DNA of 64,000 nucleotides. Origin: Limnobacter litoralis. GTDB lineage: Bacteria > Pseudomonadota > Gammaproteobacteria > Burkholderiales > Burkholderiaceae_B. The first letter of the stretch is position 1. Every line of letters starts with the position of its first letter. The translations under genes and the position numbers were made by a program. Under the pieces are notes generated by a model that worked only from the letters and a program-made list of their open reading frames with translations, was not told the origin of the DNA and did not search any database. The DNA lies in the NCBI RefSeq assembly GCF_030160455.1, contig NZ_BSOJ01000004.1, forward strand, positions 26,380-90,379. The letters run 5' to 3'. Shown here in pieces: positions 34,031-44,338 of this stretch.

Positions 34031-34756
34031 TCAAATGCCCACATCCCAATGCCCTTTGCCGCCGATTTTGTGCCCGTGATTTCCTGGGCTAGGTTCCGGC
34101 GGCGGAGTAACTGGCCCAGGGGATTGCGTGGGGGGCGGCTCAATCACAACAACTGGCGGGGGTGGTGGGGGGGGCGGCAACGAAGGAAGCGGGCCAGGAT
34201 TGAAATCTGTATCCGTTAGATCGGATGGCACTTGTCTCAGGCCAATCTTGATTGTTCTGCTGACACATTGATCAATACTGTCCTGACCCTTGCAGTTCAC
34301 GTTTGCAGTGATTTCCATCAACATCCGGAAGTTGTCCTGATTCATGTTTCTGTGAGTCATGTCGCAGGCAAATGGGGAGAATGCGACCTTGATGAGGACT
34401 TCCTGCTTGGGGTCACTCAGACTTGGGCTGGATGGAATCGGTTTTTCTGCAGTTTCCATATTTTGCGGAACAACGTAGTTTTCGCTGCAATCGGGCGTGC
34501 TCCGACCGTTATTCCAGGTGTTGAAAAACGAGTGTCTGTGGGTTTCATCGGATAATCTGGGATAGATGAATTGCATGGTGGATTGCAGCAGTTGGTCGGC
34601 CTGTGCAATTCGGTCTCCGTTGGGTGCCAAGTACATGGCAAGATTGCTTTCAGACACCGCTGAAACAGACACGATGACCAAACCGACACATAGAAGCAGT
34701 GCCAGGAGAATGCCGGCCATGCCTCGCTGACGATAGAGTGTGTAAGCGCTTTTCAT
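34031..34756 (-). CDS. PilX-like minor pilin with proline-rich C terminus
   Basis: A 241-residue protein. The leader ends in YRQRG and the next segment MAGILLALLLCVGLVIV is the hydrophobic helix. As in PilX proteins there is no Glu at +5. A globular part with several Cys residues follows. The last 45 residues are Pro-rich, including eight prolines in a row (about residue 196) and PTQSPGPVTPPPEPSPG, ending in Gly-His. The polyproline may act as a flexible stalk and needs EF-P for translation. The coding strand has an uninterrupted C8 tract (plus-strand G8 at 34167-34174). Confidence 0.7.
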   Translation of the reverse strand: MKSAYTLYRQRGMAGILLALLLCVGLVIVSVSAVSESNLAMYLAPNGDRIAQADQLLQSTMQFIYPRLSDETHRHSFFNTWNNGRSTPDCSENYVVPQNMETAEKPIPSSPSLSDPKQEVLIKVAFSPFACDMTHRNMNQDNFRMLMEITANVNCKGQDSIDQCVSRTIKIGLRQVPSDLTDTDFNPGPLPSLPPPPPPPPVVVIEPPPTQSPGPVTPPPEPSPGNHGHKIGGKGHWDVGI

Positions 34757-34769
34757 GTTGTCCGTCCTG

Positions 34770-35495
34770 TCAGAGGCTGCCTACCACGGGCCAGTTGTAA
34801 AGTCGGGTTACAAATGGGCGACTAAATCGAGTTGCTCCGCCATTCATGGCAACGTCCAAGGTAACAATCCAAGTGCTGTTGGTGCTTGCCGGGTTGGGCG
34901 TCAGGATGCTTGGGCAGTTGTTGAGATAATCGCCCAGCACCTGGTTTGAGGTCTCACTGTTGAATTTGCACAATCTCAAACGTTCAATTTTGAAGTCTCT
35001 CGATTCGTGTAGTGCCAACCAGTCGCTGTCACTTTCACAGAACTGCTGGACGTTAAAATTAGACCATCCTGAGGGGGCGCTGACCTGTTTTTGATACAGG
35101 GTTTGATCAACCAGCCTGAACCCTTGAACTTCTGTGGATGGGTTGGTACTTGGATCTTTGACAATTGGCAGAACGAGGCACATGTTTTGTGCGCTGTCCT
35201 GATAGCTTTGGCAGTGCCAGCCACCACTGTTTCCCACCAGGCTGCAGAGTTGTATCCCCCGGTTTCGATCGTCATCTGTGACTCCGCCGCCACCGCGGTT
35301 CAACGCATAGGTTAAAAATCTCGACAATTGAGTCAAATGATCTTCGACATTGCTCTGCGCCGAGTTGCCTGATGCAGTCATGCCGGATGCATACAACTTG
35401 AGGGTGGCTGCCAGAACAACACTGAAGATGGCAGCGCCGATGATCAGGCTGATCAAGGAAAATCCCGCCTGGTGTTTAGTAGCTGGCAATGCCAT
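34770..35495 (-). CDS. PilW-like minor type IV prepilin
   Basis: A 241-residue prepilin-like protein. The leader ends in ATKHQAG and is followed by FSLISLIIGAAIFSVVLAATLKLY, cut here at the Gly. The +5 residue is Ser where most PilW proteins have Glu. The long C-terminal part has several Cys residues and the GWHCQSYQ segment. ATG 35495 overlaps the FimT-like stop by 20 bp, and the PilX-like gene starts 13 bp after its stop, so the genes are in one operon. Confidence 0.75.
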   Translation of the reverse strand: MALPATKHQAGFSLISLIIGAAIFSVVLAATLKLYASGMTASGNSAQSNVEDHLTQLSRFLTYALNRGGGGVTDDDRNRGIQLCSLVGNSGGWHCQSYQDSAQNMCLVLPIVKDPSTNPSTEVQGFRLVDQTLYQKQVSAPSGWSNFNVQQFCESDSDWLALHESRDFKIERLRLCKFNSETSNQVLGDYLNNCPSILTPNPASTNSTWIVTLDVAMNGGATRFSRPFVTRLYNWPVVGSL

Positions 35496-35979
35496 TGCCG
35501 ATTCCTCCGAAGCTCAGCGTGAGGTGCTGGCTGCCGTTTTTGAGTTGCAGGTTTTGGTTGACGGTGTTCAGACTGCTCGTCATTTCGTCAAAATCCAGAT
35601 TCAGTGCATTTGTGATGGATGCGCCTGACAATGTTGCGGAATAGGCTGAAATACTGCCGCTGGTATTTTGTCCTACTGTAGATCGCCAGTTGTTGCATCC
35701 GCCCATGTCGCCGTTTTGAGGTTGGATGATGACCTGGACGTGGATACCGGAACTGCCTGCAGGAAGAAGACCGACTTGGGTGGGGCATTCGGTTCTACTC
35801 GCAATCTTTCTGGCTATTTCAACAGCGTGGGATATGCCCTTGGCGGTGCTTTTCAAGCGCACGCGGTCTACGTATTGCAGCATATTGGGTAAGGCTGTAC
35901 CGATGCCCACAGCGCCGATGGCGATGACAATCACCAGCTCAAGGGTTGAAATTCCTTTCTGGATAGACAACTTATTCAT
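35476..35979 (-). CDS. FimT/GspH-like minor prepilin
   Basis: A 167-residue pseudopilin. Leader MNKLSIQKG is followed by ISTLELVIVIAIGAVGIGTALPN with Glu at +5 and Ile rather than Phe at +1. The downstream domain (RVRLKSTAKGISHAVEIARK and later QVIIQPQNGD) fits FimT/GspH. ATG 35979 is the real start; the longer reading to 36042 has a leader unlike a class III signal. The start overlaps the end of the PilE-like gene by 8 bp, which argues for coupled expression. Confidence 0.78.
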   Translation of the reverse strand: MNKLSIQKGISTLELVIVIAIGAVGIGTALPNMLQYVDRVRLKSTAKGISHAVEIARKIASRTECPTQVGLLPAGSSGIHVQVIIQPQNGDMGGCNNWRSTVGQNTSGSISAYSATLSGASITNALNLDFDEMTSSLNTVNQNLQLKNGSQHLTLSFGGIGNGIASY

Positions 35980-36421
35980 GAGGCAGGCACTGCGAGGTGG
36001 TGTCGCCACCGGTTTGACTGATTGCGCGATAAGAAAGAACACCTTGTTCGCTGGTCACGCGTATGCTGCGGCATTGCTGCTGAAAGCTGGAATGGGCTGG
36101 AGCAATGGGCGTGACGGTGGCAACGAATTGCTGGATGTTGGTCTGGTTTTTATCGACTTTGAATTTGTATTGGTCTGCGTCTGGGAATATCAGGGTGTTG
36201 TTGTTCTCTTGACCCGTGGCATCGACCTTGGATGCATAGGTTGAAAACCCCATTCGATGTCTTTGTTGGTTGAGTGCGAATCGGGATGCGACTTCGAGCA
36301 TGCTTTGAAAGTCGCTCTTCTCGATGTGGCTTTGATAAGACGAATAAGCGAGGGTGGCCAATATGGCTGAGATCGCCAAGGCCACCACTGTGTCTAGTAC
36401 GCTAAACCCTTTGAATTGCAT
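35972..36421 (-). CDS. PilE-like type IV prepilin
   Basis: A 149-residue prepilin with a very short leader, MQFKG, followed by FSVLDTVVALAISAILATLAYSSYQSHIEKSDFQSMLE, of which only the first part is quoted as motif FSVLDTVVALAIS. Asp replaces the usual Glu at +5. The rest has the PilE family pattern of an extended first helix and two Cys near the end. It heads the five-gene cluster. Whether it is the major pilin or a minor one cannot be told; the length suits either. Confidence 0.78.
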   Translation of the reverse strand: MQFKGFSVLDTVVALAISAILATLAYSSYQSHIEKSDFQSMLEVASRFALNQQRHRMGFSTYASKVDATGQENNNTLIFPDADQYKFKVDKNQTNIQQFVATVTPIAPAHSSFQQQCRSIRVTSEQGVLSYRAISQTGGDTTSQCLPHE

Positions 36422-36515
36422 CGCATTTTCACACTGTCAAGTGAAAGACAGTATGAGAGTGCGATGCAAGAAGCGCGATACCTGAGATTGGTGGAAGATG
36501 AAGTAACCCGTTTGA

Positions 36516-38021
<1,506 letters not shown>

Positions 38022-38088
38022 TTAGACACTTTGGCCTCGTAAAATCAAACAGAGCAATCATCACCAGATTGTATTTAGGAGATTGACC

Positions 38089-38700
38089 ATGAAGTTAGTA
38101 GGATCAACCACCAGTCCTTTCGTCAGAAAGATTCGCGTACAACTGCAAGAAAAAGAAATTCCGTTTGAGTTTGTGCTGGAAAACGTGTGGGACGAAGAGA
38201 CCCGCATTGCGGACCACAACCCGTTGGGCAAGGTGCCTTGTCTAATTCTGGACGGTGGTCAGACTGTGTTTGATTCGACTGTCATTTCCGGCATGCTGGA
38301 ATACATGATGCCAACTGTGCCCCTGTTGCCAACAGACCCGCGCCTGCGTGCGCTGGTTCGTACCATGGAGGCATTGGGAACCGGTATTTCCGAGGCTGCT
38401 GTGGGCACCATTGTTGAGAAGCGGTTTCACACCGAAGGTCAGATTAGCCAAGCATTCATTGATCGCCAAGTGCAAAAAATTCACAATGCGCTGGGCTGGA
38501 TTTCACATCGCATTAAAACGACGCCCGGTTTTTACCTGACTGAGCAGTTCAGTCTGGCTGACATTTCAGTGGGATGCAGCCTGTTTTATCTGGACCTGCG
38601 CATGCCCGAAATCAACTGGCGCGAACTGTACCCAGAATTGAAAGAGTACTCAGAGCGATTGGCCTGTCGCCCCAGCTTTGAGAACACCAAGCCTGAATAA
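38089..38700 (+). CDS. Glutathione S-transferase family protein
   Basis: A 203-residue protein. The thioredoxin-like N-terminal domain has GSTTSPFVRKIRVQLQEKEI (Ser at about residue 8 or 9 is the likely catalytic residue) and the glutathione-binding KVPCLILDGGQTVFDSTVI with the cis-Pro. An all-helical C-terminal domain follows (about 85-200). ATG 38089 follows AGGAG at a 7-base spacing, a better start than TTG 38083. The substrate is unknown. It is convergent with the GltB-like gene 13 bp away. Confidence 0.88.
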   Translation: MKLVGSTTSPFVRKIRVQLQEKEIPFEFVLENVWDEETRIADHNPLGKVPCLILDGGQTVFDSTVISGMLEYMMPTVPLLPTDPRLRALVRTMEALGTGISEAAVGTIVEKRFHTEGQISQAFIDRQVQKIHNALGWISHRIKTTPGFYLTEQFSLADISVGCSLFYLDLRMPEINWRELYPELKEYSERLACRPSFENTKPE

Positions 38701-38713
38701 AAAGGGCCGCATT

Positions 38714-40405
38714 TTAGCCCCTGGGCAAGGCAAATGTGCTTGCGCTTGCCTTGTCCCAATACCGCTCCAGCATTTTGGTGCTGCGCTTGCCTTCCAGAAT
38801 TTCCCGATGCTCTGCCTGCGGATAAATCTCAGAAAGCAGGCGCACCTCGTGTTCGCTGACCCTACGCGAAATGTGATGCGGGGTGAGCTCTTCAGGGTGT
38901 GAAACACCCGCCGCAGCCAACAACTCCCCCAAGGCTTTCAAGGTGTTTTTGTGAAAGTTGAAGACGCGTTCAGCCTTGTTTTCAGGCACCAGCGCCTTTT
39001 GGCGGTCTGTATCTTGCGTGGTAACGCCGGTCGGGCAATTACCGGTGTGGCAAGCTTGTGCCATCACACAACCCAAGGCAAACATGAAACCGCGCGCGCT
39101 GTTGCACGTGTCGGCCCCCATGGCGCAGGCGCGCGCAATGTCAAAGGCGCTGACGATTTTGCCAGAAGCAATAATCCGGATTTCGTCTCGCAAACCAAGT
39201 CCCACCAAGGTGTGATGCACCATCGCCAATCCTTCCCGCAAGGGGTAGCCCATGTTATCAGCGAATTCGACAGGCGCGGCACCTGTTCCACCTTCGGCAC
39301 CGTCCACGGCGATGAAGTCAGGGCGAATGCCGGTCTCCAGCATGGCCTTGCAAATTGCAAACCATTCCCAAGGATGACCGATACACAATTTGAATCCAAT
39401 GGGCTTGCCCGCACTTAAATTTCGCAATCGCTTGATGAACGCCATCAGCTCAAGTGGCGTTGAAAACTCGCTGTGGGCTGCCGGTGACACGCAGTCAACC
39501 CCTTCCGGTACGCCCCGAGTCAAGGCAATTTCCCGAGTGACTTTGCTGCCGGGCAAAACGCCGCCATGGCCGGGTTTGGCCCCTTGTGACAGCTTGATTT
39601 CGATCATTTTGACCTGCTTGAGACTGGCCTGCCTGGCAAACTGTTCAGGGTCAAATCGCCCATCCTGTGTTCTGCAGCCGAAGTAGCCACTGCCCAATTC
39701 CCAAATCAGGTCGCCGCCGTATTCAAGGTGATAGGGTGAAATGGAGCCTTCCCCGGTGTCGTGCGCAAAGTGGCCCATGTGCGCGCCTTTGTTGAGCGCA
39801 CGAATTGCGTTGGCTGACAAGGCGCCAAAGCTCATCGCGGAAATATTGAACAGAGAGGCTTCATAGGGCTGGCTGCAATCGGGGCCCCCGAATTTGACGC
39901 GAAACTCAGACTCATGGTGGTTGACGGGTGCGGCGGAGTGATTGATCCACTCCCGTCCGGTGGTGTAAAGGTCCAGTTGTGTGCCAAATGCCTGCTTGTC
40001 GGTGACTGATTTTGCCCGTTGATACACCAGCGACCGTTGGTTGCGAGAGAAGGGTTCGGCGTCCGTGTTGGATTCAAAAAAGTACTGCCGAATTTCCGGT
40101 CGGATGAATTCGAGCAGGAAGCGCATGTGACCCAAAACCGGGTAGTTTCGCCGTATGGACTGTTTGGTTTGAAGGCGGTCAAGCAGGCCAAGCAGGGTGA
40201 GTGCCAAGAAGACCCCCGCCGGTATTCGATAGTCACGCCCCAAGTGGATTGTTTGCCAGGTAAAAAACAGGGTCGCCAAGGCGCAGAAATAGAAGGTCGA
40301 CATGCGGGCGTGAAGCCCGACCGGCCAGGTTCTGAAAGGGTGGTTGCGTTGTTTGGCTTGGCGTTTCGGTTCGTTTGGGGTTTCGATCTTCAAGGCCTGC
40401 CTCAT
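38714..40405 (-). CDS. Membrane-anchored FMN-binding glutamate synthase family protein
   Basis: A 563-residue protein with two hydrophobic segments (about residues 35-80) followed by a GltB-like FMN domain (about 130-520). The FMN/Fe-S region shows CVMAQACHTGNCPTGVTTQD with the characteristic Cys spacing, and FKLCIGHPWEWFAICKAML is part of the barrel. There is no amidotransferase domain or GltD partner, so it is not a normal glutamate synthase. Its activity is unknown; relatives are described only by family name. The mnmA gene lies 11 bp upstream, and the two share a strand with the Nudix gene. Confidence 0.85.
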   Translation of the reverse strand: MRQALKIETPNEPKRQAKQRNHPFRTWPVGLHARMSTFYFCALATLFFTWQTIHLGRDYRIPAGVFLALTLLGLLDRLQTKQSIRRNYPVLGHMRFLLEFIRPEIRQYFFESNTDAEPFSRNQRSLVYQRAKSVTDKQAFGTQLDLYTTGREWINHSAAPVNHHESEFRVKFGGPDCSQPYEASLFNISAMSFGALSANAIRALNKGAHMGHFAHDTGEGSISPYHLEYGGDLIWELGSGYFGCRTQDGRFDPEQFARQASLKQVKMIEIKLSQGAKPGHGGVLPGSKVTREIALTRGVPEGVDCVSPAAHSEFSTPLELMAFIKRLRNLSAGKPIGFKLCIGHPWEWFAICKAMLETGIRPDFIAVDGAEGGTGAAPVEFADNMGYPLREGLAMVHHTLVGLGLRDEIRIIASGKIVSAFDIARACAMGADTCNSARGFMFALGCVMAQACHTGNCPTGVTTQDTDRQKALVPENKAERVFNFHKNTLKALGELLAAAGVSHPEELTPHHISRRVSEHEVRLLSEIYPQAEHREILEGKRSTKMLERYWDKASASTFALPRG

Positions 40406-40416
40406 GTGTGTTTAAC

Positions 40417-41487
40417 CTAGGTAATGATTCCGCCACCCAGGCAAAGTTCCCCATCGTAAAGCACGGCACTCTGGCCTGGGGTCACCGCAAATTGAGGCAC
40501 ATCGAACTGCAATTCGAAGTGCTCTGCGTCGGGTTGCGTCCATACGCACGCAGCATCACTTTGCCGGTAACGCGTCTTGCTTGCAAGCCGCCCGTGATCT
40601 GGGGCCCTGCCCGCAATGTAATGCACTTGTTCTGCTTTCAGGTGCTGGCTGTGCAACCAGGGGTGATCATGCCCTTGCACCACATACAGTGCATTGTTGT
40701 GCAGGTCTTTGCGCGCGACAAACCAGGGCTCGCCATTGCCGGCTTTTTGTCCGCCAATGCCGATGCCCTTGCGCTGGCCAAGGGTGTAAAAACTCAGGCC
40801 CACGTGTTCACCGATCTGTTGGCCTTGATCATTCAGGATTGGGCCGGGTTTGGTGGGCAAATAGCGATTCAAGAATTCCCGGAAGGGCCTTTCACCGATG
40901 AAGCAAATGCCCGTGGAGTCCTTTTTCGCGGCGTTGGACAACGCCAGTGAATGGGCGATCTCGCGCACCCGTGTCTTCGGAATTTCACCCAAAGGAAACA
41001 GGGTTCGACACAACTGGCTTTGATTCAAGCGATGCAGAAAGTAAGACTGGTCTTTCGTGTGGTCCATCGCCTTGAGCAACTGGAATTCGTCGCCCTGCTG
41101 TCTAACACGGGCGTAATGGCCGGTGGCAATGTAGTCGGCGCCCAGTTGGTAGGCATGGTCGAGAAAAGCCTTGAACTTGATTTCGCTGTTGCAAAGAATG
41201 TCGGGATTGGGGGTGCGCCCGGCCGAGTATTCGCTCAAGAACACCGAAAAAACCCGGTCCTTGTATTCCGACGCAAAATTGACCGCCTCGATGTCGATCC
41301 CGATCCGGTCGGCTACGCTGACTGCATCCAGCCAGTCTTGGCGAGTAGAGCAATACTCGGAGTCGTCATCGTCTTCCCAGTTTTTCATGAACAGGCCAAT
41401 GACTTCGTAACCCTGTTCTTTGAGAAGCCAGGCTGAAACGGAGGAATCCACGCCCCCCGACAGGCCAATTACCACTGTTTTTTTCAT
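40417..41487 (-). CDS. mnmA: tRNA-specific 2-thiouridylase
   Basis: A 356-residue enzyme that makes 2-thiouridine at the wobble base of tRNA-Lys, -Glu and -Gln. The PP-loop [15 protein letters not shown] at residues 8-22 binds ATP. The catalytic cysteines lie in ILCNSEIKF (about residue 100) and [15 protein letters not shown] (about 196). Both are present. The length is normal. It sits between the Nudix gene (9 bp upstream) and the GltB-like gene (11 bp downstream), so the three may form one transcript. Confidence 0.94.
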   Translation of the reverse strand: MKKTVVIGLSGGVDSSVSAWLLKEQGYEVIGLFMKNWEDDDDSEYCSTRQDWLDAVSVADRIGIDIEAVNFASEYKDRVFSVFLSEYSAGRTPNPDILCNSEIKFKAFLDHAYQLGADYIATGHYARVRQQGDEFQLLKAMDHTKDQSYFLHRLNQSQLCRTLFPLGEIPKTRVREIAHSLALSNAAKKDSTGICFIGERPFREFLNRYLPTKPGPILNDQGQQIGEHVGLSFYTLGQRKGIGIGGQKAGNGEPWFVARKDLHNNALYVVQGHDHPWLHSQHLKAEQVHYIAGRAPDHGRLASKTRYRQSDAACVWTQPDAEHFELQFDVPQFAVTPGQSAVLYDGELCLGGGIIT

Positions 41488-41496
41488 GCCGCTTAA

Positions 41497-42012
41497 TTAC
41501 GATTGCCCAGCGGGCAGAGGCCCTGCCAGTACGCTGGGGTGTGTGTATACAAACTCAAGGGGAAGAATGGCGCTTCGCCCGGCTTTCCAGCTCAGAAAGT
41601 CTTCCACGCATTTCATGACCAGCGGGCTTCGGTGTTGATCCTGTGTGGCGCGAAGTTCGTCAACGGTCATCCACAGCACGCGAATAATGCCTTCATCCAG
41701 CTCGCGTTGCAGGTGTTCCCGAAGGGCTTCTGCCGCAAATGCAAAGCGCAGGTAAGTGACGTCTTCGCCGGTGCGTGAGCTGGTGTAGCGGCTCATGTAA
41801 ATGCCCAGCAAGCCCACGGGTTTGACATCCCATTTCGATTCTTCAAGCGCTTCGCGTGCGGCACCTGTTTCTGGCGCTTCACCCGGGTCAAGGTGACCGG
41901 CTGGCTGGTTCAACTTGATGCCGTCAGTGGTGTGTTCTTCAACGATGAGGAATTTGCCGTCTTTTTCGACAATGGCGGCAACGGTGACACTGGGTTTCCA
42001 AACGTCTGACAT
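41497..42012 (-). CDS. Nudix hydrolase, NudJ-like
   Basis: A 171-residue pyrophosphohydrolase. The Nudix box reads GHLDPGEAPETGAAREALEES with Glu residues for metal binding (about residues 39-60). The usual Gly after the REUxEE core is Lys, which occurs in NudJ members. The N terminus VTVAAIVEKDGKFLIVEE also fits NudJ, which works on thiamine pyrophosphates and nucleotides. It lies 9 bp upstream of mnmA in the same direction, as in E. coli, where nudJ is next to mnmA, a strong context match. Confidence 0.87.
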   Translation of the reverse strand: MSDVWKPSVTVAAIVEKDGKFLIVEEHTTDGIKLNQPAGHLDPGEAPETGAAREALEESKWDVKPVGLLGIYMSRYTSSRTGEDVTYLRFAFAAEALREHLQRELDEGIIRVLWMTVDELRATQDQHRSPLVMKCVEDFLSWKAGRSAILPLEFVYTHPSVLAGPLPAGQS

Positions 42013-42089
42013 GTTTAAGGCTTTTCAGGGTTGTGCGAAGCCACTGCTGCGCCCCGGCGGTTGATGAAAAACACGTTAGAATAGCAGGG

Positions 42090-42270
42090 TTAGGGTGCTT
42101 TTGCCCATCTTTTGGGCAAAGTTAAACGGGAAGCAGGTGTAAGGCCTGCGCTGCCCCCGCAACGGTGTGAGAGTGCGGGTTCATCTTTTTGCCACTGGTT
42201 TTAAATGCTGGGAAGGCGATGAATCAAGACTCTCAAGCCCGGATACCGGCCTTGACTGTTCAGCCTGATG
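42090..42270 (+). promoter_or_regulatory. Cobalamin (adenosylcobalamin) riboswitch
   Basis: The region has the ordered conserved blocks of the B12 aptamer: AAACGGGAAGCAGGTG near 42123, GCTGCCCCCGCAACGG near 42150, GCCACTG near 42191, GGGAAGGC near 42210 and the B12 box AGCCCGGATACCGGC at 42236-42250. It lies upstream of btuB, where B12 binding would switch off expression. The rest of the 411-bp gap (42013-42423) holds about 80 bp before it, and 150 bp after it that would contain the expression platform and no gene I recognise. Boundaries are approximate. Confidence 0.92.
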
Positions 42271-42423
42271 GATTGTACCTGTGTCAGGCGGGCAACTGGT
42301 GCTGCGGGTCGGCAGTGCGCAGGTGTGCTTCTTCGCCCTTGGCCGTGTGTGCGCCTTCGTCTGTTTTTCGCAGTGAATTGAACTTGTCCGTACGGCGGGT
42401 GCGGGCTCACTGGAGTTTTTTCC

Positions 42424-44337
42424 TTGTTTTCTTTTCACGAACCAAAGCGTGTGCGTTGTGGCCGCACGGGCTTTCTCATGCTTGCCACGTTCAGCTGTAC
42501 CCCTGTTTTTGCCCAATCGTTGCCCCCTGTGTATGTGACGGCGCCCACCCCGTACCAGAAATCGCTGGAAACACCGATCGCCGACACGGTGATCACCCGC
42601 GAAGAGATTGCAAACTCGCCCTACACAACGCTCAGTGACGTGCTGCGATCCCTGGGGGGCGTGAATGTTCGCCCGGCGCTGGATGGCAGTCGCAATGGAA
42701 CCATTGACCTGCGTGGCTTTGGCGACACGGCACAGAACAACGTGGTCGTCGTGGTGGACGGCATTCGCCTGAATGAAAACGAGCAGGCCAATCCCAGGTA
42801 TTCCAACATTCCTTTGAGCAGCATTGAATCAATCGAAGTTATCCGGGGAGGATCATCCGTTGAATACGGCGATGGCGGTTCAGGTGGTGTGGTGCGCATC
42901 ACCACACGCAAGGGTGCGGCGGGCGACAAGCCTGCTTTTGATGCAACTGCGTCGTATGGCTCATTCAACACTCAAGAACTGGATCTTGCTTTTCGGCAAC
43001 AGTTGGGTGCGTTTTCATTGGGTTTGAACGGATCCAAGGCCTCCACCAATGGCTATCGTGCCAACAGCGAAGCCAGTTACGATCAGGCAGGCGCTACGCT
43101 TGATTTTTCGCAGGGTGACTACAAAGCAGGCGCATCTGTGTCGTTTGACGGGCAGAACAACCGGTTTCCAGGTTCGTTAAGTCTGTCGCAAGCGCAGCAA
43201 AACCCACGGTCAACCAACAATCCGAATGACTACGGTGTTTTTAATCGCAATGCATACACGGCTTACCTTGCAAAGCAGTTTGGTCAGTCCGAGCTGGGGC
43301 TTTCCCTGAACCGGCGAGAGCAGGTTGCGGTGGGCGTGTTTGGCGGTTTTAACGTGACCCGCAAAATTGTTCAGGATCAAATCAACCCATACACAAACTT
43401 CGGTTTTCAGGCGCTTGGAAGCCACAAAGTGAGGGTCGGGTTTGAGCAGCAGAACTGGACCATCCATGAATCCACGATTGACACGCTCCCGGCGGATCAG
43501 CAAAGCACCGCCCTGTATGCGCTGGACGACTGGACGCTGAATCCCCAATGGCGTTTGAATCTGGGATCTCGCGTGGCAAGATCGGAGCAAACGCGCGGCA
43601 CGCTGAATCACACCTATTCGCTGGTGGCCAATGAATTGGGGGCAACTTACGCATGGTCAACCCACACTGCGGTTTACACCAAGTTGAGCAGGGCTTATCG
43701 ACTGCCCAACATTGATGACAATGGCTTTGCCACGAGCGATTTTCTGAAGCCACAAATTTCACGCGAGATGGATGTGGGTTTGCGGCACACCAATGCGCAC
43801 GGTGTTAGCACCGCCCGCCTGTTCGTGATGAATCTGGACGATGAGATCCTGTTTGATCCAACCGTGGGCGCATTTGGTTCAAACACCAATCTGGACAAAA
43901 CCCGCAGACGTGGTGCTGAACTGTCCTGGAAAGGCAACCTGGACACTCACACTCTGGGCAGTGTGTCTTATCAATACCTGGATTCAGAGTTTCGCGTAGG
44001 TCAGCGCGCTGGCGGGCGTTTGCCGCTGGTGCCCGCCAATCAGGTCACTGCCAGTCTGACTCGCCTGTGGACGGATCGCTTTTCGAGCGGTGCGGTGCTG
44101 CGTGCTCAATCCAACCAGCGACCCGGTGGCGATATTTCCCAAAAGTACAGCACGTCGATGATTCCGGGGTTTGCGCTACTGGATCTGGACTTTGGATACA
44201 GGGTGAAGGATGTCAACTGGTCATTTCGAATCGCCAACCTGTTTGATCGCAATTATTACGCCTATGCCTTTGGTAACACAGGGTTTTATCCCGAACCAGG
44301 CCGCGCGTACTATTTGACGATGAAGGTCAGTTACTGA
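42424..44337 (+). CDS. btuB: TonB-dependent outer membrane cobalamin receptor
   Basis: A 637-residue outer-membrane gated porin. A signal region (residues 1-32, ending in PVFAQS) is followed by a TonB-box-like PVYVTA. The plug contains ADTVITREEI, DLRGFGD and VVVDGIRLNENEQANPR, and the receptor barrel ends in YYLTMKVSY with a C-terminal aromatic residue. TTG 42424 is preceded by GGAG; ATG 42478 is an alternative start but gives a poor signal peptide. The riboswitch and the btuFCD genes downstream identify B12 as the likely ligand. Confidence 0.9.
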   Translation: MFSFHEPKRVRCGRTGFLMLATFSCTPVFAQSLPPVYVTAPTPYQKSLETPIADTVITREEIANSPYTTLSDVLRSLGGVNVRPALDGSRNGTIDLRGFGDTAQNNVVVVVDGIRLNENEQANPRYSNIPLSSIESIEVIRGGSSVEYGDGGSGGVVRITTRKGAAGDKPAFDATASYGSFNTQELDLAFRQQLGAFSLGLNGSKASTNGYRANSEASYDQAGATLDFSQGDYKAGASVSFDGQNNRFPGSLSLSQAQQNPRSTNNPNDYGVFNRNAYTAYLAKQFGQSELGLSLNRREQVAVGVFGGFNVTRKIVQDQINPYTNFGFQALGSHKVRVGFEQQNWTIHESTIDTLPADQQSTALYALDDWTLNPQWRLNLGSRVARSEQTRGTLNHTYSLVANELGATYAWSTHTAVYTKLSRAYRLPNIDDNGFATSDFLKPQISREMDVGLRHTNAHGVSTARLFVMNLDDEILFDPTVGAFGSNTNLDKTRRRGAELSWKGNLDTHTLGSVSYQYLDSEFRVGQRAGGRLPLVPANQVTASLTRLWTDRFSSGAVLRAQSNQRPGGDISQKYSTSMIPGFALLDLDFGYRVKDVNWSFRIANLFDRNYYAYAFGNTGFYPEPGRAYYLTMKVSY

Positions 44338-44338
44338 C

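Noticed and set aside
42189..42638. 149-codon frame in the btuB leader
   Set aside because: It covers the cobalamin aptamer, and its second half overlaps btuB in another frame. It has no family or ribosome-binding site.
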